A stretch of 64,000 nucleotides of DNA from Dyadobacter sp. 50-39 (GTDB lineage Bacteria > Bacteroidota > Bacteroidia > Cytophagales > Spirosomataceae). The notes beneath the pieces were generated by a model. It was given only the letters and a program-made list of their open reading frames with translations. It made no database searches and was not told the origin of the DNA. The stretch lies in the NCBI GenBank assembly GCA_001898145.1, contig MKSR01000036.1, positions 186,001-250,000 on the forward strand. Reading direction: 5' to 3'. Shown here in pieces: positions 30,642 to 39,618 of the stretch; position 1 is the stretch's first letter; each line of letters begins with the position of its first letter. The translations under genes and the position numbers were made by a program.

Positions 30642-33542
30642 ATGAACAGATTTACATTCCTCGTGCTGTTGCTTGCCAGTTTGGCTGCCCCGGCATTCGC
30701 GCAAAATGCGCAGATCACAGGCGCTGTCCTCGATAGCGTGAGCCGTGAAGCGGTAGTAGGCGCCTATGTGGCTGTCAGCCGCAATACCCCGGATGCCAAA
30801 CCCGAATACGTGACGACGGATGTGAACGGCAAGTTCACTTTCACCGGGCTTACCAAACAGGTTTCCTACCTGGTCAAAGTCACCTACCTGAGCTATAAGG
30901 ATTTCACGCGCATAGTCACCATTGCAGGCGATGTCGAGAACCTGGGCACGATTACCCTCTCGGAAGCAGTTGCCAACCTGAAAGAGGTAAAGGTGGTCGG
31001 GCAGGTAACGGCGATGGAGCAGAAAGGGGACACCACCCAGTTCAATGCGGCCGCCTTTAAAACCAACCGGGATGCGACCACCGAGGACCTGATTCAGAAG
31101 ATGCCCGGGATCACTGTGACCAACGGAGCAGTTACCGCGCATGGGGAGACGGTCAATAAGGTGCTAGTCGATGGTAAGCCGTTTTTTGGCGATGATGCGG
31201 CATTAACCCTCAAAAACCTTCCTGCCGAAGTGGTTGATAAAATAGAGGTGTTCGACAAGCTGAGCGATCAGGCCCAATTCACGGGTTTTGATGATGGCAA
31301 TGGACAGAAAACGATTAACATCGTCACCAAAGCCGACAAGCGCATGGGGCAGTTCGGAAAGGTCTTTGCAGGATACGGGCTCGATGACCGCTACCAGGCG
31401 GGTGGAAATGTGAGCTTTTTCAAAGGCAATCAGCGTATATCGGTGATCGGGCTGAGCAACAATATCAATAACCAGAACTTTTCCAGCCAGGATCTGCTGG
31501 GCGTATCCGGCGGGGGAGGCGGGGGCAACCGCGGCGGGGGCGGCTCGGCGGGTAATTTCCTGGTGGGCAACCAAAGCGGGATCACCGGCACCAATTCATT
31601 TGGTTTAAATTATTCCAACAAAATCGGAAAGAAGCTCGACGTAAGCGGAAGCTATTTCTTTAACAGGACCAGCAACAGTAACGTGCAGGGGCTTTCCCAG
31701 GAATATTTTCTGCAAGGGGGCAGCGGCAATCAGTTTTACACCGAAAACAGCCGTACCAACACGACCAATTCGAATCACCGCCTGAATTTCCGTATTGAAT
31801 ACAATATTGATCCCAAAAACTCGCTGATTATCACCCCGCGGCTTAGTTTTCAGGATAACCACTCCGGAAGTGTGAAAGCCGGGCTTACCACGCTTGCCTC
31901 CGATGGCAGCCGTGTGAACAGCTCCGATAACAGCCAGGGAAATGCCAACAAGGGCTACAACTTTTCCAACGACATTTTGTTCCGCCATGCGTTTGAGAAA
32001 AAAGGCCGAACGATCTCATTTAACCTGAATACCCAGGTAAATGACCGAAATGGCCGCCGCGACCTGTATTCGAGAAATACCTATTTCAGTAACCTGGCCC
32101 TGGGCGATACGGCCATGCGGGGCGACACGATCGATCAACGCAGTTTTACCCACTCGGATGGGATCACATTAGGCGGGAACCTGGTTTATACCGAGCCGAT
32201 CAGCACTACCGGCCAGTTGCAGTTCAACTACGGGCTGACTGTCCAGAACAGCAATTCCAATAAGGACACCTACAACATGAGCTATGATGACGGCACTTAT
32301 TCGGACCTGGATTCGCTGCTGACCAACAACTTTGACAACCGCTACATTACCAACCGCGCCGGATTGGGCTACCGTTACCGGAAGAACAGCTGGTCGGCCA
32401 ACGTAGGCCTGGATTTTCAGAATACGGGCCTTTACAGCCAGCAGCTGGCCCCTGTCGACAATAAGGTCGACCAGTCGTTTACCAACTTTCTGCCCAATGC
32501 GATGATTAACTACCGCTCCAAGGAAGGGACCCAGTTCCGCGCATTCTTCCGCAGCTCTACCAACCAGCCTTCGATTTCGCAGTTGCAGAATGTGGTCGAT
32601 AACAGCAACCCGCTTTCGCTCACGGCCGGTAACCCGGATCTCAAACAGGAGTACCGCAACATGATCAATGTGCGCTACTCGCTGGCGGGCGCCAAAAGAC
32701 CATACAGCTTCAATGCGATGATTTTTGTCACCCAAACCAACAATGCGATCGTGAATTCGACCTACATTGCCCAGAAACCCGAGACATTGCCCAATGGATT
32801 GTTTCTGGAAAGAGGCGCCAAATTCACCGCGCCGATCAACGTGGACGGTAGCTGGAATGCGCGCTCGTTTCTGGCTTATGGAAAGCCTGTTGCGCCATTA
32901 AAACTGAATCTGAACGTGACTACGGGCTTTAACTATGTACGCTCGCCGGGGATGATCAACAATGTGCCCAATTACTCGAACACCTACGCGATCTCGCAGG
33001 GCCTGGTAGTCAGCAGCAACATCAGCGAGAAGCTGGATTTTACCGTGTCTTACTCGGGAAACTATAACGTGGTGCGCAACAGCATCCAGCCCAATCTGAA
33101 CAATAACTATTACACCCAGGGCATTACCGGGCGGGTCAACTGGATATTCGGGAAAGGTTTTGTACTGCAAAGCGATATCAACAACCAGTCTTACCGCGGG
33201 TTGGGCGCCGGCTTCAACCAGAACTTTACGCTCTGGAATGCGAGCATCGGCAAGAAATTCCTTAAAAACAATGCAGGGGAGCTGAAATTGACTGTCTTTG
33301 ACATTCTCAAACAAAACAACAGCATTACCCGCAATGTCACAGAGACTTATGTGCAGGATGTCACTAACCGTGTGTTGACCCAGTACGCGATGCTCACATT
33401 CACCTACACGCTCAGAAACTTTGGCAAGATGCCCTCGGGCAATGACGGCAATTACAGACGACGCGATTTCGACGGCGGAATGGGCTACCCGCGCGGCGGC
33501 GAGCGCGGCAATGGCGGCGCAGGCCGTGGCTTTGGCAACTAG
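30642..33542 (+). CDS. Outer-membrane TonB-type beta-barrel protein with carboxypeptidase-regulatory domain
   Basis: A 966-residue outer-membrane protein from ATG 30642 (signal peptide ending in APAFAQ). Residues ~20-105 form a carboxypeptidase-regulatory-like beta-sandwich (ITGAVLDSVSREAVVGAYVAV), followed by a plug (DLIQKMPGITVTNGAVTAHGE, VNKVLVDGKPFFGDD) and a long barrel of the type annotated as outer-membrane beta-barrel protein family. A Gly-rich loop (GVSGGGGGGNRGGGGSAG) lies in the barrel and the C-terminus is also Gly/Arg-rich (GGMGYPRGGERGNGGAGRGF). No SusD gene is adjacent, so it is not a classic SusCD pair; substrate is unknown. Confidence 0.88.
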   Translation: MNRFTFLVLLLASLAAPAFAQNAQITGAVLDSVSREAVVGAYVAVSRNTPDAKPEYVTTDVNGKFTFTGLTKQVSYLVKVTYLSYKDFTRIVTIAGDVENLGTITLSEAVANLKEVKVVGQVTAMEQKGDTTQFNAAAFKTNRDATTEDLIQKMPGITVTNGAVTAHGETVNKVLVDGKPFFGDDAALTLKNLPAEVVDKIEVFDKLSDQAQFTGFDDGNGQKTINIVTKADKRMGQFGKVFAGYGLDDRYQAGGNVSFFKGNQRISVIGLSNNINNQNFSSQDLLGVSGGGGGGNRGGGGSAGNFLVGNQSGITGTNSFGLNYSNKIGKKLDVSGSYFFNRTSNSNVQGLSQEYFLQGGSGNQFYTENSRTNTTNSNHRLNFRIEYNIDPKNSLIITPRLSFQDNHSGSVKAGLTTLASDGSRVNSSDNSQGNANKGYNFSNDILFRHAFEKKGRTISFNLNTQVNDRNGRRDLYSRNTYFSNLALGDTAMRGDTIDQRSFTHSDGITLGGNLVYTEPISTTGQLQFNYGLTVQNSNSNKDTYNMSYDDGTYSDLDSLLTNNFDNRYITNRAGLGYRYRKNSWSANVGLDFQNTGLYSQQLAPVDNKVDQSFTNFLPNAMINYRSKEGTQFRAFFRSSTNQPSISQLQNVVDNSNPLSLTAGNPDLKQEYRNMINVRYSLAGAKRPYSFNAMIFVTQTNNAIVNSTYIAQKPETLPNGLFLERGAKFTAPINVDGSWNARSFLAYGKPVAPLKLNLNVTTGFNYVRSPGMINNVPNYSNTYAISQGLVVSSNISEKLDFTVSYSGNYNVVRNSIQPNLNNNYYTQGITGRVNWIFGKGFVLQSDINNQSYRGLGAGFNQNFTLWNASIGKKFLKNNAGELKLTVFDILKQNNSITRNVTETYVQDVTNRVLTQYAMLTFTYTLRNFGKMPSGNDGNYRRRDFDGGMGYPRGGERGNGGAGRGFGN

Positions 33543-33570
33543 GCATTAAACCCTTCATTCAGTGATAAAC

Positions 33571-33609
33571 AAAAATCCCGGAGCCGAAAAGCCCCGGGAT
33601 TTTTTGTTT
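33571..33609. terminator. Bidirectional intrinsic terminator
   Basis: Arms AAAAATCCCGG (33571-33581) and CCGGGATTTTT (33594-33604) pair perfectly, with A and T tracts on both sides, between the barrel gene and the convergent LysM gene. Confidence 0.88.
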
Positions 33610-33623
33610 GATCGCGTCTGAAA

Positions 33624-34253
33624 TTATTTTCGGTCAGGGAAGGGAATGATCAGCTTTTCACCTCTTTCGGAGAAATCGCGGCTTTTGCCGTTTGCTTTCA
33701 TCAATGCCTCTTTGCTAACGCCATATTTGCTGGCTACCACGCGAAGCACATCGCCCGGGCCCACCGTATGCACCGCTTTGACTTGTACTTTCAGCCTGCC
33801 ACCCGCTTTGGCTTCGGGTACAGACGCGTTGAGTCCCTGCAATGTTTCAGTTTTAAGATTATAGCGCGAGGCGATGCTGGAAAACGTCTCGCCGCTTTGG
33901 ATGGTATGGGTTATCTGCTCGCCGCCTATGGATGAGGCCGAAATGGCGGGGCGTTCTTCCTTTTTAGGTTCGGTGGCTTTGGGCTGCTGGGTTTTCTCTG
34001 GTTGGGTTTCCTCAATGGGCTGCTCGGTAGGGGCCGGCTCGTCACTGACAGGCTCGGCTGCGCTCTCTTCGAGCGTCGAATCGACGACTACCGATGTAAG
34101 TTCTTCGGAGCTGGAAGAACTGTCGGAAATATATTCGTATCCGACATATAGCATTGCCAGTACCAGCAACACCAACACAAACAATGTGACAATAGGCAGA
34201 TTCGACTTTTCAGTGGGACGGACATTTCTTTTCTTAGGGAATTCGTCTTCCAT
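33624..34253 (-). CDS. Membrane-anchored protein with two LysM domains
   Basis: A 209-residue protein that probably binds peptidoglycan from the inner membrane. A single membrane helix (LPIVTLFVLVLLVLAMLYVGY, residues ~19-40) is followed by an acidic Ser/Glu/Pro-rich spacer (~42-105) and two LysM domains: HTIQSGETFSSIASRYNL (from ~113) and HTVGPGDVLRVVASKYGV (from ~161). No hydrolase domain is attached. It is the last gene of a purK-purE-LysM run with a 60-base gap from purE. Confidence 0.88.
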   Translation of the reverse strand: MEDEFPKKRNVRPTEKSNLPIVTLFVLVLLVLAMLYVGYEYISDSSSSSEELTSVVVDSTLEESAAEPVSDEPAPTEQPIEETQPEKTQQPKATEPKKEERPAISASSIGGEQITHTIQSGETFSSIASRYNLKTETLQGLNASVPEAKAGGRLKVQVKAVHTVGPGDVLRVVASKYGVSKEALMKANGKSRDFSERGEKLIIPFPDRK

Positions 34254-34313
34254 AGCCTGGCCGGATTCTATTTTTTAGTGGAGTTAATTTTCTACGAAAA
34301 TAATAAAGACAAC

Positions 34314-34805
34314 CTAGTATCCAAGTTGATTTTTCAATTCCTCATTCATCACTGCAACTTTCTCTTTCAGGCTCTCTTTGAATGCATCGAGCCTTTCTGC
34401 GAGGCTGGCATCGCTTGCGCCGATAATTTGCGCAGCAAGTATTCCTGCATTTCTGGCCCCATCCAGGGCTACGGTTGCCACCGGGACGCCTGCCGGCATT
34501 TGCAGGATAGAAAGTACCGAATCCCAGCCATCGATCGAATTGCTGGACAAAACAGGTACCCCGATCACCGGAAGCGAGGTCAGCGAAGCTACCATTCCCG
34601 GAAGGTGCGCCGCCCCGCCGGCCCCGGCGATGATCACCTGTAACCCGCGGCTGCGTGCCGAGGAGGCATATTCGAGCATACGCTCGGGCGTGCGGTGTGC
34701 GGATACGATCTCCATTTCATATGAAACGCCCAGCTCGGTCAATGCGTCTGCGGCGAGCTGCATAACCTTTCTATCCGAAAGGCTGCCCATGATAATCCCT
34801 ACCAT
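34314..34805 (-). CDS. purE: N5-carboxyaminoimidazole ribonucleotide mutase PurE, class I
   Basis: Converts N5-CAIR to CAIR in purine biosynthesis. The 163-residue class I enzyme shows GIIMGSLSDRKVM, VSAHRTPERM, and GAGGAAHLPGMVASLTSLPVIGVPV, the substrate-binding loop. It begins 8 bases downstream of purK, its pathway partner, so the two form an operon. Confidence 0.96.
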   Translation of the reverse strand: MVGIIMGSLSDRKVMQLAADALTELGVSYEMEIVSAHRTPERMLEYASSARSRGLQVIIAGAGGAAHLPGMVASLTSLPVIGVPVLSSNSIDGWDSVLSILQMPAGVPVATVALDGARNAGILAAQIIGASDASLAERLDAFKESLKEKVAVMNEELKNQLGY

Positions 34806-34813
34806 TGGTATAT

Positions 34814-35953
34814 CTACTTGGTTTTGTGACTGATTACTTTGATACTGCTTCTGACAAAATCCGCTTTTGCTTTCAGAGAAGCAAGGTCGGCATCCATGAT
34901 GGTGATGTGGCCCATTTTACGGAACGGCTTGGTGATCGCCTTCCAATAAAGGAATGGGAATACCTCAGGCGTTGCAAGCAGCTTTTCCATTCCCTGATAA
35001 ACGGCCGGGCCTTCATAGCCTTCCTCACCCAGCAAATTCACCATCGCCGACGGCCCGTAGGCGAGCGTGCTGCCCAGCGGCAAATTCAGGATCGCCCGCC
35101 AGTGCTGCTCGTATTGCGAGGTCGCATTGGCGCGGATCGTGTGGTGACCGCTGTTGTGCGGCCGGGGCGCCACTTCATTGATCAGTACCTCGCCCTGGTG
35201 CGTGAGAAAAAGCTCCACTGCCAGCAGCCCGACGATCCCGAATGCTTCGGCGGTTTTGCGGGCAATGTGCTGGGCTTTCAAGTCGATTTGCTCACTGATT
35301 TCAGCGGGAGCGAAAAGGTATTCCACCAGGTTGTGCTCGGGGTGAAACACCATCTCCACGGTGGGGAAGGTTTCCAGCTGGCCATCTGCGTTTCTGGCCA
35401 CGATCACTGCCAGCTCCTTCTCAAAGGGTACTGCTTTTTCCAGCAGCCCGGGTTTGTCGAAGGCTTTGTCCAGGTCTGCTGCCGAGGTGAGCCGCTGCAC
35501 CCCGCGGCCGTCGTAGCCGTCTTTTCCCAGCTTATGGAATGCGGGCAGAAATGAAATATGATTGGATACATCCTGGCGGTCTTCGGTGAGAATGAATTCG
35601 GCCGTAGGAAGCTGCTTGTCGGCGTAGAACTGCTTTTGAATGCGCTTGTCCTGTATCTGCCGGATCACCGAAGGCTGCGGATAGACCTTTTTGCCTTCCT
35701 TTTCCAGGGCTTCAAGCGCCTCGACATTGACTTTTTCGATTTCGATGGTGATAATGTCGAGCTCTTTACCAAAACGGTAGACAGTATCAAAATCTTGGAG
35801 GGAGCCCTGCGTGAAATGGGGCGCTATTTTCCGGCAAGGCGCCTCTGCGTCCGGGTCAAGTACGTGAATATCAAGGTTCCAGTCCACGGCCGCTTGCAGG
35901 AGCATGAGCCCCAGCTGGCCGCCGCCAAGAATTCCGATTCGGGATGAAAGCAT
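34814..35953 (-). CDS. purK: N5-carboxyaminoimidazole ribonucleotide synthase PurK
   Basis: ATP-grasp enzyme making N5-CAIR from AIR, bicarbonate and ATP. The 379-residue protein has the N-terminal GILGGGQLGLMLLQAA nucleotide-like fold, the ATP-grasp core (PAFHKLGKDGYDGRGVQRL), the catalytic stretch GLLAVELFLTHQGEVLINEVAPRPHNSGH, and the small C-terminal domain. The presence of PurK agrees with the class I PurE that follows. Confidence 0.96.
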   Translation of the reverse strand: MLSSRIGILGGGQLGLMLLQAAVDWNLDIHVLDPDAEAPCRKIAPHFTQGSLQDFDTVYRFGKELDIITIEIEKVNVEALEALEKEGKKVYPQPSVIRQIQDKRIQKQFYADKQLPTAEFILTEDRQDVSNHISFLPAFHKLGKDGYDGRGVQRLTSAADLDKAFDKPGLLEKAVPFEKELAVIVARNADGQLETFPTVEMVFHPEHNLVEYLFAPAEISEQIDLKAQHIARKTAEAFGIVGLLAVELFLTHQGEVLINEVAPRPHNSGHHTIRANATSQYEQHWRAILNLPLGSTLAYGPSAMVNLLGEEGYEGPAVYQGMEKLLATPEVFPFLYWKAITKPFRKMGHITIMDADLASLKAKADFVRSSIKVISHKTK

Positions 35954-36015
35954 TTATGATGTGATATTTTCCCGCAAAATTGGTTTAAAAACCTGTGAGA
36001 TGAAAGCAATGCCCG

Positions 36016-38070
36016 CTATTTCATGAATCGGATCAGCCCGATTTCCACCAGCAGGAAGAACAGCGCCGCATACAGGAAGTATTTCCAAAGGTGGGTGCCC
36101 ATGTTTTGCTGCTGGAATGCAGTCGAGAATGCATCATCGTCGATGCGGTCGAAAACCTGTACATTCTTTTTGCCTGAAAACGCGGCCCGCAGCTCGTTGG
36201 GCGAATAGTATTGCAGCCGGGACTCGGCATGGTTGTGGTTCAAGGCGATGATCTGCTCGGTTTTGCCACCCAGTACCAGCTCGAAATAGCCCGCAGTAAG
36301 CCCGTCTGCGGCCTGGTCGCCCTGGGGGATTTCCAGCAGCAGCTGATTGCCTGTCACGCGCTGTACGGGGATGATCTCAGTTTGATTGCGCCGCAGTTTA
36401 TACACCGAGTTGGGTTTGGGTTTATCAACGGTGAGGCTGATCGGGTTTTCATCGAAGGTGAAAGAGGTGCGCTGCTGGCGGACGCTGGAAGCGGCGATTT
36501 TATACATGACCGGCACAAATATGGCATGCTGGGCCAGGTTCCCGTTCTGCTGATCCAATGGCGCTGCAAAAAGATAGGTTTTCCCCGAGCCGGAGAGCAC
36601 CTGGTTCAGATACGTCTGCCCGTTTCTGAGCGTAAGCAGCTGCTGCCCGGCGCTGGACCAGCTCCACACCGGCTGCGCGCCCGGCAGATTCAGGTTCATC
36701 TCCTGCCGCATCGACTCTTCGAAGACATCGCTGAAAAAAGGATTGTTACGGTCGGGAACGGCAAGCGGCAGCGGTGCCTGTGATTTTTCGGAAGTGATGC
36801 CGCTAATGCCCAGCGGACCCAGAAAGCGGCTGTAACTCTCAGCTACCGGCTCGGCCGGTGGAATAACGGCCAGACTACCGCCCTGCCGGACAAAGTCCTG
36901 CAAATCCTGGGGCAATGTACCTGAAAGCTGGGTGAGACCTTCCAAAATCACCAGGTCCGCGTTTTTGATCAGCCCCGGATCTATATTTTGGGCGCTGTAA
37001 CTTTGCAGGGTGAAAAGGCTGTCATTGGCGTAGACGTTCTGGATGTAATTCCCTTGCGGCTTCTGGCCGTACACGTGCAGCACGCGGATCAGCGGGGAGG
37101 CGTTCAGCACAAAATAATAGTCGTTATCGAAAGTGACCGGAAAATCATCGAAGGTGATCTGGCCCTTTTTATAACCTTTTCCTTTGAGGTTGAAGTTGAA
37201 GCGGGCCGTGGAGCTTCCATTTGCCGGCACATTCACCGACGCTGTCGAGGCCTGGGTATTATCCAGGTTGAGCTTTAAAACCACATTACGGGCCTCACGG
37301 TTGCCCGAGTTGCTCACCTTCACAAACAGTATGTTGTTTTGTAGCTCGCGGATAAACGGCGTGTTCAGCCAGGCTGAATCGACGAATACGTTCTTTTCGG
37401 CCTCTGCCTGCACAGGTACCAGAAAAATCCGGTTGGTCGAATCGGTTTGAATCGCCGACAGATCGCCGGCGGTGCTTTTTTGAAAATCCGAAAACCAGAA
37501 AAGCTGGTTCTTTCCCGACTGCGCGTGGCGGGCCATCAGGTTCTGCTGGCGCTTGTAGACCTGTTCGAGCGTACGAGGCGTGCCCGAAAGCCCGATGGTC
37601 GTCAGCCGGTCGCGGAGCTTCTCGGCCGGGTAAAGGCCCTGCTCCTGGGCCGAGAAATCGTTGGTGACCAGTTGGAGCGAGGCCGCATTTTTGAACAACC
37701 CCAACAGATCGCCCAGGCGGCTGGTGGCAATGTCCAGGTAACGCTTATTGTTGAGCTCGCTTTCCATGCTCAGCGAATTGTCCAGATACAGGCTGGTAAT
37801 CCCGCGCCGGTCCAGGGTTACATTGCTTTCTGCTGGGATAAACGGCTGGGAGAATGCAAATGCAAGGCAAGCAATAGCCAGGATCCTAGCTGCCATCACC
37901 AGCCAATGCTTGATCTGGCGGACCGACTTGGTTTGGGTTTCAACCGCTTTGAGAAATGCGACATTGGTGAAATAAACCCTTTTCGTCCGCCTGAAATTGA
38001 AAATGTGTACGGCAATCGGAATTGATATAGCCAGTAAACCCCACAGGAAGGACGGAAAAAGGAAACTCAT
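36016..38070 (-). CDS. BatA-type membrane protein with VWA-like domain
   Basis: A 684-residue inner-membrane protein. The N-terminus is the BatA/aerotolerance N-terminal domain (FLWGLLAISIPIAVHIFNFRRTKRVYFTNVAFL) with a second helix (WLVMAARILAIACLAFAFSQPF). A VWA-like region follows with YLDNSLSME, which fits the metal-ion site DxSxS. The middle (~230-600) looks like beta-rich extracytoplasmic domains, including a glutamine-amidotransferase-like segment (LVILEGLTQLSGTLPQDLQDFVRQGGSLAVIPP). A C-terminal helix (YFLYAALFFLLVEIGLIRFMK) ends the chain. Widespread in Bacteroidota; function unclear. Confidence 0.85.
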   Translation of the reverse strand: MSFLFPSFLWGLLAISIPIAVHIFNFRRTKRVYFTNVAFLKAVETQTKSVRQIKHWLVMAARILAIACLAFAFSQPFIPAESNVTLDRRGITSLYLDNSLSMESELNNKRYLDIATSRLGDLLGLFKNAASLQLVTNDFSAQEQGLYPAEKLRDRLTTIGLSGTPRTLEQVYKRQQNLMARHAQSGKNQLFWFSDFQKSTAGDLSAIQTDSTNRIFLVPVQAEAEKNVFVDSAWLNTPFIRELQNNILFVKVSNSGNREARNVVLKLNLDNTQASTASVNVPANGSSTARFNFNLKGKGYKKGQITFDDFPVTFDNDYYFVLNASPLIRVLHVYGQKPQGNYIQNVYANDSLFTLQSYSAQNIDPGLIKNADLVILEGLTQLSGTLPQDLQDFVRQGGSLAVIPPAEPVAESYSRFLGPLGISGITSEKSQAPLPLAVPDRNNPFFSDVFEESMRQEMNLNLPGAQPVWSWSSAGQQLLTLRNGQTYLNQVLSGSGKTYLFAAPLDQQNGNLAQHAIFVPVMYKIAASSVRQQRTSFTFDENPISLTVDKPKPNSVYKLRRNQTEIIPVQRVTGNQLLLEIPQGDQAADGLTAGYFELVLGGKTEQIIALNHNHAESRLQYYSPNELRAAFSGKKNVQVFDRIDDDAFSTAFQQQNMGTHLWKYFLYAALFFLLVEIGLIRFMK

Positions 38071-38202
38071 GTAGCTTAGGATAGTCTTGTGTCAGTGATC
38101 TCTGGCCGAATATGGCTTCAAAACAGCGCTTTTCAAATGTTCAACGCAGTTAGTAAAGACAAATTACACCAATTTCTCATAACAGTTTTTTATTTGAAGA
38201 CC

Positions 38203-38236
38203 TTTCTCATATCTCGGGTCCTTTTTTCTAACTTTG
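38203..38236 (+). promoter_or_regulatory. Bacteroidota-type promoter for the YcxB-like gene
   Basis: TAACTTTG at 38229-38236 matches the -7 consensus; TTTC at 38203-38206 lies 22 bases upstream. The predicted leader is about 65 bases, ending at ATG 38308, which supports that start over upstream starts in the same frame. Confidence 0.55.
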
Positions 38237-38307
38237 CACTTTATTTTGCCCGCGCAACATTTGAGTTTGCCTCGCAGAGAGAGAAGATCGTTAATTTAAA
38301 CAGAGTT

Positions 38308-38859
38308 ATGGCCAAAGTTTCGGTAAACAAACACCAGCCCGTCTATCAAATGCCTACGAACCCGGCTGCGGTTCGCACTAAGAAGTACGCCCTACCTACC
38401 CAAAAATACATTTCGCTGGCCATGCGTTATTTCTTCAAAACGCAGCTCAAATGGGTGCTCATACCCGTGGCCCTGATTTTGATCAACGCCGTGCTCAGCC
38501 TCACAGGTGTGTATCCCAATCTGTGGATTTACATCACGGTTGTGGTCGCTTCGCTGCTTTACGTGCTTTTCTGGCTGATCCAGTTTACAGGCATCACCCA
38601 ACTGGCGCAGTACAAGCCGATGTTTGAGAAGTTTTCCTATGAGATCGACAACCGTCAGATCATCATGAAGCTCAATGCCAAAGAAGGCAGCGTGATGAAA
38701 TGGGAGCAGATCCAGGATGGCTATAAAGATAAGGATGCCTATGTGCTGGTCATTTCAAAAGGACAATTCCTGCATTTGCCGTTCAATATTTTCACTTCCG
38801 AGCATGATATCAAGGTATTCGAACGGATTTTGAAACAAAAAGAGCTCTTGAAAGCCTGA
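38308..38859 (+). CDS. YcxB-like membrane protein
   Basis: A 183-residue protein from ATG 38308. A soluble N-terminus is followed by two membrane helices (WVLIPVALILINAVLSLTGVY and WIYITVVVASLLYVLFWLIQF) and a C-terminal YcxB-like soluble domain (FSYEIDNRQIIMKLNAKEGSVMKWEQIQDGYKDKDAYVLVISKGQFLHLPFNIFTSEHDIKVFERIL). The upstream extension of the frame to 38089 lies before the predicted promoter box and is unlikely to be translated. Function of the family is unknown. Confidence 0.85.
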   Translation: MAKVSVNKHQPVYQMPTNPAAVRTKKYALPTQKYISLAMRYFFKTQLKWVLIPVALILINAVLSLTGVYPNLWIYITVVVASLLYVLFWLIQFTGITQLAQYKPMFEKFSYEIDNRQIIMKLNAKEGSVMKWEQIQDGYKDKDAYVLVISKGQFLHLPFNIFTSEHDIKVFERILKQKELLKA

Positions 38860-38871
38860 TTAAAGCATACA

Positions 38872-38905
38872 AAAAAACGCCCGACTTTTCAGCCGGGCGT
38901 TTTTT
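38872..38905. terminator. Bidirectional intrinsic terminator
   Basis: AAAAAACGCCCG and CGGGCGTTTTTT form a perfect stem around ACTTTTCAGC, between the YcxB-like gene and the convergent DUF1684 gene. Confidence 0.9.
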
Positions 38906-38913
38906 GTTGAAGG

Positions 38914-39534
38914 CTATTTGATGCTTGCCTCCTGGTGATGCTTGGTGAAATTCTTCTCTCCGGCGGTCACCGATATTGCCAGATGATTGTTCAGCGGCGG
39001 GATCGGGCAGTTGTAGCCGGTGCTGTAAGCGCAGTAGGGATTGTAGGCCTTATTAAAGTCGAGAACGCAGCTGCCGTCTTTCAGGTCGGTCGTTTTAAGG
39101 TCCAGGTAGCGGCCGCCGCCATAAGTTTCCGAGCCGTTGGTTTTGTCTTTGAAAGGAACAAAGAGGTAATCCTTGTATTTCGCGAGTTGCTGAAGGCTCA
39201 GGCTGCGGTAGACAGTCAGCTTCTGCCTTCTGCCATTGACCCTGAATTTGAGCACCCCGTACTTGACGTAGGTTTTGTTCATGCCGCTGTAAGTGGGCAT
39301 TTCAAATGACTTACCCTTGGCTTTCTCAAAGCGGGCGTGCACCCGGTAGGAGGAGTCAGGCTCGAAGAATTGCAAATAGGGCAGATCCGCCTCTTTGAGC
39401 GGGGAATTCTCCGAGCGCAGGAATTCTTCCTTGTAATGTTTTCGGTACTGATTAGTCTCTTCGGTAAAAGTTTGTGCTTGTGATCCAAACGCCGCGACCA
39501 GAATTGTAAACAGTGTGCTTAAAACGACTTTCAT
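38914..39534 (-). CDS. Exported DUF1684 protein
   Basis: A 206-residue exported protein with a signal peptide (KVVLSTLFTILVAAFGSQAQ). The family signature is complete: GGGRYLDLKTTDLKDGSCVLDFNKAYNPYCAYSTGYNCPIPPLNNHLAISVTAGEK across the C-terminal third. DUF1684 proteins are common in Bacteroidota and Actinobacteria; their biochemical role is not established. Conserved Cys, Asn and Tyr residues around NPYCAY and YNCPIPP look like a binding or catalytic pocket (inference). Confidence 0.88.
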   Translation of the reverse strand: MKVVLSTLFTILVAAFGSQAQTFTEETNQYRKHYKEEFLRSENSPLKEADLPYLQFFEPDSSYRVHARFEKAKGKSFEMPTYSGMNKTYVKYGVLKFRVNGRRQKLTVYRSLSLQQLAKYKDYLFVPFKDKTNGSETYGGGRYLDLKTTDLKDGSCVLDFNKAYNPYCAYSTGYNCPIPPLNNHLAISVTAGEKNFTKHHQEASIK

Positions 39535-39551
39535 AAGTGTAGGGAAAAAAG

Positions 39552-39576
39552 AAATCCGGTAATTTTTACCGGATTT
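39552..39576 (-). terminator. Intrinsic terminator after the collagen-tract lipoprotein gene
   Basis: AAATCCGGT (39552-39560) pairs with ACCGGATTT (39568-39576). On the minus strand the stem is followed by TTTCTTTTTT, 40 bases beyond the lipoprotein stop at 39619. Confidence 0.8.
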
Positions 39577-39618
39577 TATTAAAATTATTCCACAAACCCA
39601 AAAACGGGGGAACTTTTG

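Noticed and set aside
38089-38307. Upstream extension of the YcxB-like frame
   Set aside because: A TAACTTTG promoter box lies inside it and the residues do not look conserved; ATG 38308 is the better start.
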